Shown in pieces: positions 8,140 to 16,590 of a stretch of 64,000 nt of DNA (within the stretch, counting starts at the first letter, position 1; every line of letters begins with the position of its first letter). The notes below the pieces were generated by a model. That model made no database searches. It worked only from the letters and a program-made list of their open reading frames with translations, and was not told where the DNA came from. The position numbers were made by a program, and so were the translations under genes. The stretch lies in NCBI RefSeq assembly GCF_000931465.1, contig NZ_CP010892.1, forward strand, positions 4,983,388 to 5,047,387, read 5' to 3'. This DNA is from Pseudomonas sp. MRSN 12121 (lineage in GTDB: Bacteria; Pseudomonadota; Gammaproteobacteria; Pseudomonadales; Pseudomonadaceae).

Positions 8140-9113
8140 TGATTACGGCTTCCTAGATAATGCCTGACTGCTTCAAGTAATGCATTATCAACAGTCATAG
8201 GCGGAGTCCAGTCTAAAAGCTCGCGATTCTTGCTGATATCAACCTCAAGCGAACCGCAGAGACGATTAGTTATATTTTCCTTGCCCACGAGACGCGCAGC
8301 TACTCTCAAAAGGCTAACAGGGAAAGGTAAAAGATTTATATTTTTCCCAAATGCTTTTGCTATTTTCTTTAATAACTCTGGCGTGGATAAATCTTCACCA
8401 TCGCTGACCAAAAAAATCTGGTTAGCTGCGCGTGGGTGACTTATACAAACGCTGATAAAGTCAACAAGATTATCTAGCGCAACAAAGCTTCTCTTATTTT
8501 TAACAGATGAAAGCGGGAGGGGAATCCCCTTTTCAACAAGCTTCATCATATTCATAAAGTTCGCCTTGACGCCAACACCGTACACCAAGACCGGCCTAAT
8601 AATAACTACTTCCATTCCTGTCTCTGCAGAAATTTTTAGTAGACCTTGTTCAGCCTCAGCCTTAGAAATCCCATATCCATCAACTGGATGCACTGTTCCA
8701 TCAGCCGTATATTTAGTTCCAAGTGTGGTTTCTTCACCGTTAACTTTTATCGAGCTTATAAATATGAATCGCTTGACGCCAGCCATAGCAGATTGAGCCG
8801 CAAGATTCAATGTGCCTGCAACATTTACTTTTCGAAATTCAGACAGAGGATCCGAAGCTTGCTCGTTCATAACATGCACACGAGCTGCAGAATGGATTAC
8901 TACATCGATATCTTTGAGTGCCTGCTCCCAAGACTGCGATGGGCTCAAATCACCGAGCGATACCGATTCAGAGACTTCACTTGAAAAAGCTGCCGGCTTC
9001 CGTGTCACTGCACGTACACTATACTCTGGATGGCGGCACAGGTAGCGTAGGACTGCTCCGCCAACAAATCCCGTTGCCCCAGTCAATAGTATTTTTTTAT
9101 TTACGCTTTCCAT
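8136..9113 (-). CDS. NAD-dependent epimerase/dehydratase, WbpV-like 4-ketoreductase
   Basis: A 325-residue extended SDR. The nucleotide-binding GATGFVGGAVLRYL is at residues 12-25 and the catalytic Tyr-x3-Lys is in DGYGISKAEAEQ near 150, with the preceding FISSIKVNGE supplying Ser. Proteins of this size beside wbpL and wbpM (WbpV in P. aeruginosa O6, WbpK-like enzymes) reduce the WbpM product at C4 to give UDP-D-QuiNAc or UDP-D-FucNAc. The C4 stereochemistry cannot be decided from sequence alone, so I give no symbol. It ends in a four-base overlap with wbpL and begins 48 bases after the upstream glycosyltransferase gene. Confidence 0.82.
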   Translation of the reverse strand: MESVNKKILLTGATGFVGGAVLRYLCRHPEYSVRAVTRKPAAFSSEVSESVSLGDLSPSQSWEQALKDIDVVIHSAARVHVMNEQASDPLSEFRKVNVAGTLNLAAQSAMAGVKRFIFISSIKVNGEETTLGTKYTADGTVHPVDGYGISKAEAEQGLLKISAETGMEVVIIRPVLVYGVGVKANFMNMMKLVEKGIPLPLSSVKNKRSFVALDNLVDFISVCISHPRAANQIFLVSDGEDLSTPELLKKIAKAFGKNINLLPFPVSLLRVAARLVGKENITNRLCGSLEVDISKNRELLDWTPPMTVDNALLEAVRHYLGSRNQ

Positions 9114-9161
9114 TCGTCCACCGATACTACGATAGTGCAGAACTTTAATTCTCTCACAAAA

Positions 9162-10283
9162 TCACATGAAGTAGCTCATCAATCGCTCGTTGACCACAAC
9201 GGCATCAAAATCCTGCTGAGCCATTCTATGACTTTGTAGCCCCATCATTTGTATTTGCTCAGGATTATCAATAAAAAACATCATTTTTTCAGCCAAGTCC
9301 TCTGCTGACCATGGCGGCACTATGAAACCATTCACACCATGTACCACTGTATCTCTACAACCAGGAACATCGGTTGTAATGACTGCACGCCCTACAGCCA
9401 TTGCTTCCTGAGTACTTCTAGGGACACCTTCTCGGTAAGAAGGTAAAACAAACACACTTGAATCTTTCAACCAACCAACAACATCCTCGACATGGCCACG
9501 ATGGTCGACCAATCCTTCTTTTACCAAAGTATGGACGGCTTCCGCAGTCAACCCTCCTGGATTACTTTCATCGAGACCACCTAGCATAATAAATTTAGCA
9601 CTGTCACATTTTTTTTTGACTAAGCGGGCCGCCTCGACAAACTCATTGACTCCTTTTTCAGCCAATAGTCTTCCAACAAATATAAAGCTCACAGGATCTA
9701 CTGGGGGAGTACTATAAGGATAATCCGAGAGTTTTAGCCCAATCCCTCCAAGCACACTAATATCAGATACTTTTATTCTGTTATTTTCTACCAAATCAAT
9801 TCGATCGTCTTTATTCAGAAAAATCAAACGTTCAAGAAAAGGAAAGGAAATTTTGTAGAGAAATACTTGCACCTTTCGCAGGAGCTTGACCTTAATCGAG
9901 GCGCCACCAGGCTGTTCTGTAAATACATACCCCAAGCCTTCGAGCATTGCTAAGCGGCGCTCTACCCCTGCGAATACAGCTGCTAGAGTTCCAAAAATTA
10001 CCGGTTTTGCAAAATAACTAAATACAATATCAGGCGCAATTTTCTTTAAAATTTTCGATAACTTATAAGTATTTATCAAGTCACCTAATGGATTCAACCC
10101 TGCCCTGCTAAACACATAATCAACCGGTTCAGCTCCAAGCTGACGGACCTTTCTCCGCGTATCTGCACAATAATCAAGAGCAAAAGCAAATACTTGATGC
10201 CCTTCCTTCACCAAAGCGCCGATCAAATCAGCGCGAAATCCAAGGACGCAAGCAGCGGTCGTTCCAACTAGTGCTATTTTCAT
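9162..10283 (-). CDS. Glycosyltransferase family 4 (O-antigen)
   Basis: A 373-residue GT-B enzyme. The N-terminal domain begins MKIALVGTTAACVLGF. The C-terminal nucleotide-sugar domain has FIFVGRLLAEKGVNEF near 205 and the E-x7-E region SYREGVPRSTQEAMAVGRAV near 295, followed by TDVPGCRDTVVHG. GT4 enzymes add a sugar with retained anomeric configuration to the lipid-linked repeat unit on the cytoplasmic face. The start is placed at 10283 to give the usual MKIALVG beginning; ATG 10295 is also possible. It lies between a 171-base gap with no clear gene and the wbpV-like gene. Donor and acceptor sugars are unknown. Confidence 0.85.
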   Translation of the reverse strand: MKIALVGTTAACVLGFRADLIGALVKEGHQVFAFALDYCADTRRKVRQLGAEPVDYVFSRAGLNPLGDLINTYKLSKILKKIAPDIVFSYFAKPVIFGTLAAVFAGVERRLAMLEGLGYVFTEQPGGASIKVKLLRKVQVFLYKISFPFLERLIFLNKDDRIDLVENNRIKVSDISVLGGIGLKLSDYPYSTPPVDPVSFIFVGRLLAEKGVNEFVEAARLVKKKCDSAKFIMLGGLDESNPGGLTAEAVHTLVKEGLVDHRGHVEDVVGWLKDSSVFVLPSYREGVPRSTQEAMAVGRAVITTDVPGCRDTVVHGVNGFIVPPWSAEDLAEKMMFFIDNPEQIQMMGLQSHRMAQQDFDAVVVNERLMSYFM

Positions 10284-10420
10284 GTGACCCAACATTCAAC
10301 AAAGCCCTGGCGGCGCGTAAAGGACTTATCCATCATCTGCAGCTCGTTCCACCAACGCCCCTGCACGAAACTCAAAGCTCTTAAATAGAGCCATCGACGC
10401 AAGATACCATGCCAACTCTC

Positions 10421-10440
10421 ACGGAGCGATACCGCTCCGT
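10421..10440. repeat. Perfect hairpin in the gap between two glycosyltransferase genes
   Basis: ACGGAGCG-ATAC-CGCTCCGT has an 8-base stem and 4-base loop and is not followed by a T-run on either strand. It lies in the 171-base gap 10284-10454, the only sizeable gap in the wzy-to-wbpM gene string. Confidence 0.4.
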
Positions 10441-10454
10441 CTACCAGTAACAAC

Positions 10455-11543
10455 TCAGGTACGGTATAGCTCAACCCATCTTCTAACAACTGTGTCAAGA
10501 GAGTATTTATCAAGAATTCTTTGTCTTGCTCGTCGCCCCATTGCTGCTGCTGATACTGGATCGATATCCAAAGCAGACCTTATTGCAACAGCCAAGTCAT
10601 CCGAACTTCCGGGACGGACCAAAACTCCTTCATTCCCTAGAACCTCCTTTACTCCACCGCAATCGGAAGCAACAACGACTCTCTCTGCCGCCATCGCTTC
10701 AGCAACGACAAGACCAAAACCTTCCCACGACGAAGAAAGAACATAGACGTCAGCAGCGCTATAAAAATCCGCGACATCCTCTCTAACACCGAAGAATGTG
10801 ACCTCCTGAGAAATGCCCAATACTTCAGTAAGAGCTAACAAGGCTTCTCTCAATACCCCATCGCCAACAATCCAAAGCTTTAGGGCTGAATCACTCTTAA
10901 GCACAGAGGCAAATGCATGGAGTAAGCTTGGATAGTTCTTGGCCTCGGTAAACCTTCCCACTGCAAGAATTATTTTTTGATCAGCAGAAACACCTTCTCT
11001 GCCTCTTACCTTCTGCCGCGAATCCTCACTAAAACTGAACCTGTCAGTATCTATTCCATTTGGAACCATTAACATGGTCCCAGGTTTAACAGCTTTCCTG
11101 GCCTCAAACTCTTTAACAGCCCCTTGACTCACATTCGTGGTTGCATCAGCTAAGAAATTGGTAAACCGGTAGGCGAACATTCTCATCCCCCCGCCTTCAT
11201 TTGTACTATGTGCGGTACAAATAAGTCGCGGAATGTGAATAGTCAATCTCACCAAGCGAGCCAGAAGATTGGCATGAACCATATGACTATGAACCACATC
11301 TGGTTTAAAACTCTTGATGGTATCCCGTAAAAGAAAAAAACTTTCCACTAGACTTTTTGGCGATTTGGCAGCATGAAAGCCAATTGTTTTAAGCGAGCTA
11401 TCTTTAGGTAATAATTTAGCCGTACCAGTCAGGTAAGCTATCAAAATCTCATGTTGTTGAGACTCAAGACGTTGGGCCAGATCTAAAACCTGGCGCTCTG
11501 CACCGCCAACATCCAAACTGGTAATGAAAAATAATATTTTCAT
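10455..11543 (-). CDS. Glycosyltransferase family 4 (O-antigen)
   Basis: A 362-residue GT-B enzyme. The N-terminal acceptor domain starts MKILFFITSLDVGGAERQV, the GGAE motif typical of GT4. The C-terminal domain has ILAVGRFTEAKNYPSLLHAF near 200 and the catalytic E-x7-E region SSSWEGFGLVVAEAMAAERV near 275, then DCGGVKEVLG. It probably adds one sugar to the undecaprenyl-linked repeat. Its ATG overlaps the stop of the GT2 gene by four bases. Base composition is AT-rich like the wzx/wzy genes. No particular sugar specificity can be assigned. Confidence 0.87.
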   Translation of the reverse strand: MKILFFITSLDVGGAERQVLDLAQRLESQQHEILIAYLTGTAKLLPKDSSLKTIGFHAAKSPKSLVESFFLLRDTIKSFKPDVVHSHMVHANLLARLVRLTIHIPRLICTAHSTNEGGGMRMFAYRFTNFLADATTNVSQGAVKEFEARKAVKPGTMLMVPNGIDTDRFSFSEDSRQKVRGREGVSADQKIILAVGRFTEAKNYPSLLHAFASVLKSDSALKLWIVGDGVLREALLALTEVLGISQEVTFFGVREDVADFYSAADVYVLSSSWEGFGLVVAEAMAAERVVVASDCGGVKEVLGNEGVLVRPGSSDDLAVAIRSALDIDPVSAAAMGRRARQRILDKYSLDTVVRRWVELYRT

Positions 11544-12328
11544 GAAAACCTTTTAAACAACGTATAAAAATAGCATTGTATGGAGCGAATCAAAAATTTT
11601 AACTTATATCGAAAATCATTTTCTCGAAAAATTTGCGCCCAGTAAAAGGTCAGAAATCCTTTGGGATTCCGCCTCAAATTAGAGGAAAAATTTTTGGAGT
11701 AACCATCTTCAAGATAATCACAGAGATAAAGAGTGGTGTTTCCAAAAAAGTAAATTTCCCCTTCATCTCCAATTTTATTCCAAATGTATAGCTCTGGTAC
11801 AAATCTTTCTTCAGGAACTACAGGAAAAGGGTGCCTCAGCATAACCTCAGTTTTAAAAACATATGCAAGGTCTCCTTTAAAATAATGCCCAGCCTCCGTC
11901 GGGCTCATGACCAGCGGAAAGTTAGAATCTTCAATGTTTCGCCCCACAGTCCGCATATCAAAATATGCTTTGCGGTAGCAAAAACCAACAACGTTTGCTT
12001 CTCTGAATGTAGAGATAGCATCACTCACGCACTCGACTGCATTAGGCACGAGAGAGTCATCACTATCTACGATGAAAATCCATGGGGTATCAGCCTTGCG
12101 AACACCTAAATTAAGGGCGACATGTTTTCCGCCATTCGGTTGATAACAAACATGAACTTTAAACGGCGCAATATTAGAATACTCAAGCAACAGGCGCTGC
12201 GTTTCATCCTGACTTCCATCGTCAACAATTACCCACTCAAAATCCTTGTGTGTTTGAGCACAAAGACTTTCATACAATCGTGGCAAGGTAGTCTCACGAT
12301 TATAGGTCGGAGTCAAAATTGTTATCAT
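11540..12328 (-). CDS. Glycosyltransferase family 2 (O-antigen)
   Basis: A 262-residue inverting GT-A enzyme. It begins ITILTPTYNRETTLPRLYESL, followed by EWVIVDDGSQDET and the metal-binding acidic motif FIVDSDDS near residue 85. The C-terminal part is basic and aromatic (YFYTLFKRFS at the end) and may associate with the membrane. It overlaps both neighbours by four bases (wzx upstream, GT4 downstream), so it is translated as part of the O-antigen operon. Together with two GT4 enzymes and WbpL it suggests a repeat unit of about four sugars. Confidence 0.87.
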   Translation of the reverse strand: MITILTPTYNRETTLPRLYESLCAQTHKDFEWVIVDDGSQDETQRLLLEYSNIAPFKVHVCYQPNGGKHVALNLGVRKADTPWIFIVDSDDSLVPNAVECVSDAISTFREANVVGFCYRKAYFDMRTVGRNIEDSNFPLVMSPTEAGHYFKGDLAYVFKTEVMLRHPFPVVPEERFVPELYIWNKIGDEGEIYFFGNTTLYLCDYLEDGYSKNFSSNLRRNPKGFLTFYWAQIFRENDFRYKLKFLIRSIQCYFYTLFKRFS

Positions 12329-13569
12329 ACTCCCTCCATCTTCCGTTTTTTATCTCTGTCACCCAAAACGAAAATAATTAATGCAATAAACAAAAAAGCT
12401 TCAACAAGAACAAACGCCGATACCACTCCGGCAACACCATACCAAATGGATAACAGCGCCGCTAACAGCATAGATATTACAGACGAGAGCATCATGAGGA
12501 AACTGGTGGCCTTATCTCTCCCCATAGGAATCAACATACACAGCCCCAATGCTTGGTTAGCCAATCTGAATGGTATAACCCAAACAAAGACTTTCAAAAT
12601 CTCGCTCGCCGCAGTAAACCCCGCCCCCAAAACCTTGAAGATTAGGAAGTCGCCGACAAAATATATTAATCCCGCTGCAAAAACACCAGAGAATAGCATT
12701 CCAATTACGATCATCCAGGATAATCTTATGGTATTGACTTGTGAAACCTGAAATTGTCGATTCAGATAAGGATAAAACCCAATTAAGATCGGATTCACAA
12801 AACTCACAAACCCGCGAATTATCTTTTCTGCTGGCACATAGGATGCTACAGCTACATGTCCAGAGGTTAAACCAACTAGAGACGGCCCAGCACTCATAAG
12901 TATATTGTTCGAGCTTTTATATACAAAAACATGAAACCCTATTTTTATCTGTTGCAAGCCACCAGAAAGACTCAGAGAAAATTTTCCGACCTTGCAAACA
13001 CATACAACGTTACCAACAATGGTATTTAACAGACCAAACCCCGACATAATACCAAAAGCTAATAGTGCATCTTGCTCCCCATGGATAAACATATACAAAA
13101 ATAGCAAGCTGGTAAAACGCAAAGAAACTTCTACAACTACAACCAGGGTAATTCTTTCTAGCCCCTGAAAAAACCAGAATGGACTAAAACCAAAAGCTAC
13201 AAAGTACAGGAACCCCATTAGAACCAAATTACTGTCATGAAAGGAATTCCCCTTCACCACAAAAATAAAAAACCCTAATACCGCTACAATAGAAAAAATT
13301 AATAGTTTTGCAGAAAGAACTTCGCCAAATATACGCGCAAGAACACTTTTATCATCTCGAGAGATTGCTACTTGTCGCGACCCACTTAATGAGAAACCAT
13401 ACTCCACAACCAAGGAAGTCAGTAGAGCCACTGACTGGATAAGCACAACCTTCCCATACTCCTGAACCCCTAAGGCACGTGCCAATACGGGAATTTCAAG
13501 TATGGGAATCAAGTATCCACAAAGCTGCACAAAGAAAAGCAGCCCCATATTTTTTAGCAATCGCGTCAA
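12325..13569 (-). CDS. wzx: O-antigen flippase (Wzx, polysaccharide-transport family)
   Basis: A 414-residue protein that is almost entirely hydrophobic, with about twelve transmembrane segments. The N-terminus MTRLLKNMGLLFFVQLCGYLIP matches the RfbX/Wzx family, whose members flip the finished undecaprenyl-linked repeat unit to the periplasm. The start is TTG at 13569. An internal ATG at 13548 would remove the conserved RLLKN segment and has no ribosome site, whereas GAGAG precedes the TTG. The gene lies two bases past wzy and overlaps the GT2 gene. Wzx proteins diverge strongly, so the assignment rests on topology, family start and position. Confidence 0.85.
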   Translation of the reverse strand: MTRLLKNMGLLFFVQLCGYLIPILEIPVLARALGVQEYGKVVLIQSVALLTSLVVEYGFSLSGSRQVAISRDDKSVLARIFGEVLSAKLLIFSIVAVLGFFIFVVKGNSFHDSNLVLMGFLYFVAFGFSPFWFFQGLERITLVVVVEVSLRFTSLLFLYMFIHGEQDALLAFGIMSGFGLLNTIVGNVVCVCKVGKFSLSLSGGLQQIKIGFHVFVYKSSNNILMSAGPSLVGLTSGHVAVASYVPAEKIIRGFVSFVNPILIGFYPYLNRQFQVSQVNTIRLSWMIVIGMLFSGVFAAGLIYFVGDFLIFKVLGAGFTAASEILKVFVWVIPFRLANQALGLCMLIPMGRDKATSFLMMLSSVISMLLAALLSIWYGVAGVVSAFVLVEAFLFIALIIFVLGDRDKKRKMEGV

Positions 13570-13571
13570 GA

Positions 13572-14807
13572 TTAAGCTCTCTGTGATTCAAAACCATGAA
13601 AATTATTAATTTCTTTATACAGCTTAAACCTTGATAAACTGGACGACCAAGACAACATGATTGCCCAGTACCCCCACTCAGACATCTCCGAACTTAGAGG
13701 ATGGAACAACAAAACAAAACAAAAACATAAAACACCAAGGCAAGCGGCTGCTCTAAAATATATATTGGACGTATGTCTACCAACAGCTCTCCACTCCCGA
13801 GAAAGGAAAAGAAGAATCGGAGAGATTAAAATCATCAAAAGGCCACCGCCTCCGAGCACACCAAGATCTCCCAGAATTGCTAAGTAGGTATTATGAACAA
13901 CCATTGGTGCACCATCGACCAATGACGTGGAGCTTCCAAAACCGCACCCAAGAGGAAGACACACATCTGCATTTACAACACCGTCATTTAGCATCTTTTC
14001 TCGAATAGGGTCACCTTCGAACAGTCTATTTATCACCAAGAACGAATCACCGGTAACAATTTCATATATCGCATCTGAGTTAAAGGCAACTAGCACGCTA
14101 ATAAACATGACGGCTACAGATGCCAAAACCACAAAACGATTCGTGCTAATTAAAAACTGCAAAAAAGCAAATACAGCAATTATTACAGAGAACCATAAAA
14201 AGCCAGTACGACTCGAGTCAGCCAACAAAAGATATATTGAGGCCAATATTAAAAGTGATGCTGGAAAAGACTTAAAAAACGGAAGAGTAAAAACTCTAGC
14301 AATTATAAAAGATACAAAAAATGCACTCGTCTTCCAGAGTACGCCCGGAAACGCAAACATGCTTCCCTGCCGACCATCACCAAGCAAAACATAGTACTCA
14401 ATTAAAAAATACTTACATAATAAAAAAAAGAACAACCCAACCAATGTAACAATCATTGAGATACGATAAAACTGCTCCTCATTCAAAGCCTGCGAACTTT
14501 TAAAAATCACAACGGTTATCATGGCTATGGCAAAATATTTTGAAGCCTGATAAGCCGTGTATTCATCAGAGTTAGTTAAACTAATAAGCAAAAGAGATAA
14601 AATCAAAATAGTAAAACCGAGCAGAACACCAATTAATGCCCAGTCTATCTTCAAGCGCTTCCAGCCAGAGGACAAGCACCCCATACAGAGCACGCCCCCC
14701 CACAACCCCCAATAACCTGCAGGAGTAATAATATTTCTTAGATCGCCCAAAACAACTAATACGCAGGAAAACAATACAATATAAAAAGGTATTATTTTTT
14801 TACTCAT
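13572..14807 (-). CDS. wzy: O-antigen polymerase (Wzy-like)
   Basis: A 411-residue protein with about eleven to twelve transmembrane segments and a large periplasmic loop (about residues 255-315, containing FEGDPIREKM and PLGCGFGSSTSLVDGAP, with VVHNTYLAILGDLG after it). The HNxYL segment within a polytopic protein is characteristic of the Wzy/WaaL O-antigen polymerase-ligase family. Its position directly before wzx favours polymerase over ligase. ATG 14807 is chosen because AAGGGG precedes it and the chain then begins MSKKIIPFY; the frame stays open to 14837. Wzy would polymerise flipped repeat units, with chain length set by the Wzz encoded upstream. Confidence 0.83.
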   Translation of the reverse strand: MSKKIIPFYIVLFSCVLVVLGDLRNIITPAGYWGLWGGVLCMGCLSSGWKRLKIDWALIGVLLGFTILILSLLLISLTNSDEYTAYQASKYFAIAMITVVIFKSSQALNEEQFYRISMIVTLVGLFFFLLCKYFLIEYYVLLGDGRQGSMFAFPGVLWKTSAFFVSFIIARVFTLPFFKSFPASLLILASIYLLLADSSRTGFLWFSVIIAVFAFLQFLISTNRFVVLASVAVMFISVLVAFNSDAIYEIVTGDSFLVINRLFEGDPIREKMLNDGVVNADVCLPLGCGFGSSTSLVDGAPMVVHNTYLAILGDLGVLGGGGLLMILISPILLFLSREWRAVGRHTSNIYFRAAACLGVLCFCFVLLFHPLSSEMSEWGYWAIMLSWSSSLSRFKLYKEINNFHGFESQRA

Positions 14808-15129
14808 CTTAACCCCTTCAGTTTGTATCGAACGCATGAATTGAACCTACTACCATGCTAAACATTAAACTCACTTTTATTACTATTGGATATATAAATA
14901 GTTTCTGCTAGACGATGAGAACTACTCCACTAGCCAGCCTCAACCTCATTCGCCGCGATTATACTATTTAGGGACGGCTATCAGGTCCCTTTCGTGACAA
15001 AAACTATGCATGATGAAGCCTTATTCTGCGCCTGATCGCAATCCAATCATGCAGATTTGCGCTGCAGAAGCACCATGTCGCCTTTCGGCGACATGTGAAT
15101 TCTCAGAAGATTGAGAGAGAGCAGGGGAC
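14808..15129. other. Intergenic region between wzz and wzy with one hairpin
   Basis: This is 322 bases without a credible gene. It is AT-rich at the wzy end and holds the stem-loop CATGTCGCC-TTTC-GGCGACATG at 15074-15095, with no T-run on either strand. A promoter for the wzy-to-wbpM gene string is expected here. I did not find a JUMPstart/ops element. Confidence 0.5.
15074..15095. repeat. Stem-loop downstream of wzz
   Basis: Perfect 9-base arms with a TTTC loop, 35 bases past the wzz stop. It lacks a uridine tract on the minus strand (GGTGCTTC follows). It may stabilise or attenuate the wzz transcript, or mark the edge of the exchanged cassette. Confidence 0.45.
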
Positions 15130-16170
15130 CTAGCGCTTTTTACCAAAAAAATAAAGGACAAGAGAGACCGCTCCACCCATCATCAAGCCTAATATTAGAC
15201 CCAAGCTTAATATTAGCATTCTCTTCGGCTTTATCGGTGAATCGGGATACCGTGCGAGTCCGTCTTGTCTATAGACCGAAATATCAGCTCTATATGACTC
15301 CAACTCTTTATAAAAGTCATAGCTAGATTCAAGCCTACGCAGATCTATAGAAAACGGATCATCAGATTCACGACGTTTTAAATTTTCTATTTCTGCTTTA
15401 AGTGCTTTTGTCCCTCGCATATAGAGAGCTTGACCATCTACATCACCAGCCACTTCAACACCAGAGTTACGCATGATAATTGGCGAGTTTTCCAGGCCAA
15501 CAGCCTCAGCTATGCGCAAGGCTTCTTGCAACTTAGTTATCGAGTCCTCTCGGAGCTTCCGACTGACTTCACGCAGAGATTCAATCCTGTGAAAAAGATT
15601 ACGCGCACGGATGGTATTTTCGCTTGATACATCTTTATATATTTCTGCCTTCGCCATGGTAGAAGCTCGATCAACATAATCTTGAGCCCAGCTCAATGCC
15701 TGCTCAGGATCAGCACTTTGCACAGTAACGATAGCTTGGTCACCACCGTCCTTTGTCGGAAGCTCTACCAACAGGCTCTTAGAAAGACGTTGATATAATT
15801 CACCCTGAGAAATTTTACGCGCATCATCAGTAACCGAAGGCAAATAAATCGTATTAAAAAAAACCTGTCGAAGAGCTTCAGAGCTGAGTGCTTGTAAAAA
15901 AACCTTATAAATAGCATCAGCCTTTAAAGGTTCCAAACCAGAATCCTGCGTACGACCGTAGTTAATTGCAGATATATCATTTACCGTAGGAGCCAACAAA
16001 AAAATCTTGGCTTCATAAATCGGCCTAGCCGTAAAGGCATATAGAGCAGCAGCCAACGTTGATAGAGAAACAATAATTAAGATAAGCCACTTGTGATACC
16101 AGAACGAATATACCAATGCTTGGAAATCTACATCCGAATTATTAGGAGACTCCGCAGAGCGATTTTGCAT
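15130..16170 (-). CDS. wzz: Wzz O-antigen chain-length determinant
   Basis: A 346-residue inner-membrane protein of the polysaccharide co-polymerase family. The first transmembrane segment (about residues 30-50) lies in WHKWLILIIVSLSTLAAAL, preceded by the cytoplasmic VDFQALVYSFW. A long, mainly helical periplasmic domain follows (about 60-310). The second transmembrane segment is near the C-terminus, preceded by the proline-rich YPDSPIKPKRMLILSLG typical of Wzz, and the chain ends in a basic tail (GKKR). It sets the modal length of O-antigen made by Wzy. The order ihfB-lapA-wzz is the conserved left boundary of the Pseudomonas O-specific antigen locus. Confidence 0.92.
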   Translation of the reverse strand: MQNRSAESPNNSDVDFQALVYSFWYHKWLILIIVSLSTLAAALYAFTARPIYEAKIFLLAPTVNDISAINYGRTQDSGLEPLKADAIYKVFLQALSSEALRQVFFNTIYLPSVTDDARKISQGELYQRLSKSLLVELPTKDGGDQAIVTVQSADPEQALSWAQDYVDRASTMAKAEIYKDVSSENTIRARNLFHRIESLREVSRKLREDSITKLQEALRIAEAVGLENSPIIMRNSGVEVAGDVDGQALYMRGTKALKAEIENLKRRESDDPFSIDLRRLESSYDFYKELESYRADISVYRQDGLARYPDSPIKPKRMLILSLGLILGLMMGGAVSLVLYFFGKKR

Positions 16171-16230
16171 ATTCTAGTTGCCCTTCTCCGATACGAAGCA
16201 TCACCGAAGCGATACAGCAATTCACTTAAG

Positions 16231-16254
16231 CTTCCCCTACTATTAGGGTAGAAG
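16231..16254. repeat. Imperfect hairpin between lapA and wzz
   Basis: CTTC-CCCTA-CTAT-TAGGG-TA-GAAG forms a nine-pair stem interrupted by two unpaired bases. It sits 60 bases before the wzz start. It could act on the lapA-wzz transcript; function is unknown. Confidence 0.3.
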
Positions 16255-16338
16255 AATAAATACCAAGCGATCACGAGTTAGCATAGCACTCAAGCATGTG
16301 CACTTCTCACTATAAAATCACGATCATATGACATTTCA

Positions 16339-16572
16339 TCATCGAGGATTTTTCTTTCTAAAAGAAATACTTCTCAGCCAAGTGATAATAGGGCCAACAA
16401 ACATACCGGTAAGCAGAGCGCCACCAATATAGATAGAGATAGGAAGCGGCGAAGTTGCCCAACCAAAAAGCAATAAGCTCGCCGGCTGTTGATTCTCCAA
16501 AACAAACGACAGCACTACTCCTACCAAAAAAAGAATACAAACCGCTCCCCCTATACGACCAAGTATAGACAT
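16339..16572 (-). CDS. lapA: LapA-domain (DUF1049) small membrane protein
   Basis: A 77-residue protein with two transmembrane segments, about residues 5-25 (GGAVCILFLVGVVLSFV) and 43-63 (PISIYIGGALLTGMFVG), separated by the conserved ENQQPASLLLFGWA, then a short basic tail. This is the LapA (YciS-like) pattern. In E. coli LapA works with LapB to control LPS synthesis. In Pseudomonas the gene regularly lies just after ihfB and before wzz, as here (18 bases after ihfB). GGGAG precedes the ATG. Confidence 0.87.
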   Translation of the reverse strand: MSILGRIGGAVCILFLVGVVLSFVLENQQPASLLLFGWATSPLPISIYIGGALLTGMFVGPIITWLRSISFRKKNPR

Positions 16573-16590
16573 TCCTGGCTCCCTTCAAAT

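Noticed and set aside
10280..10513. A 77-codon minus-strand open frame between two glycosyltransferase genes
   Set aside because: Only a TTG start, which lies inside the preceding gene, no ribosome site and no recognisable family. Kept as a possible scar in the findings, not called as a gene.
14808..16338. JUMPstart/ops element for RfaH control of the O-antigen genes
   Set aside because: I looked for the GGCGGTAGC-type core on the minus strand before wzy and before wzz and did not find it.
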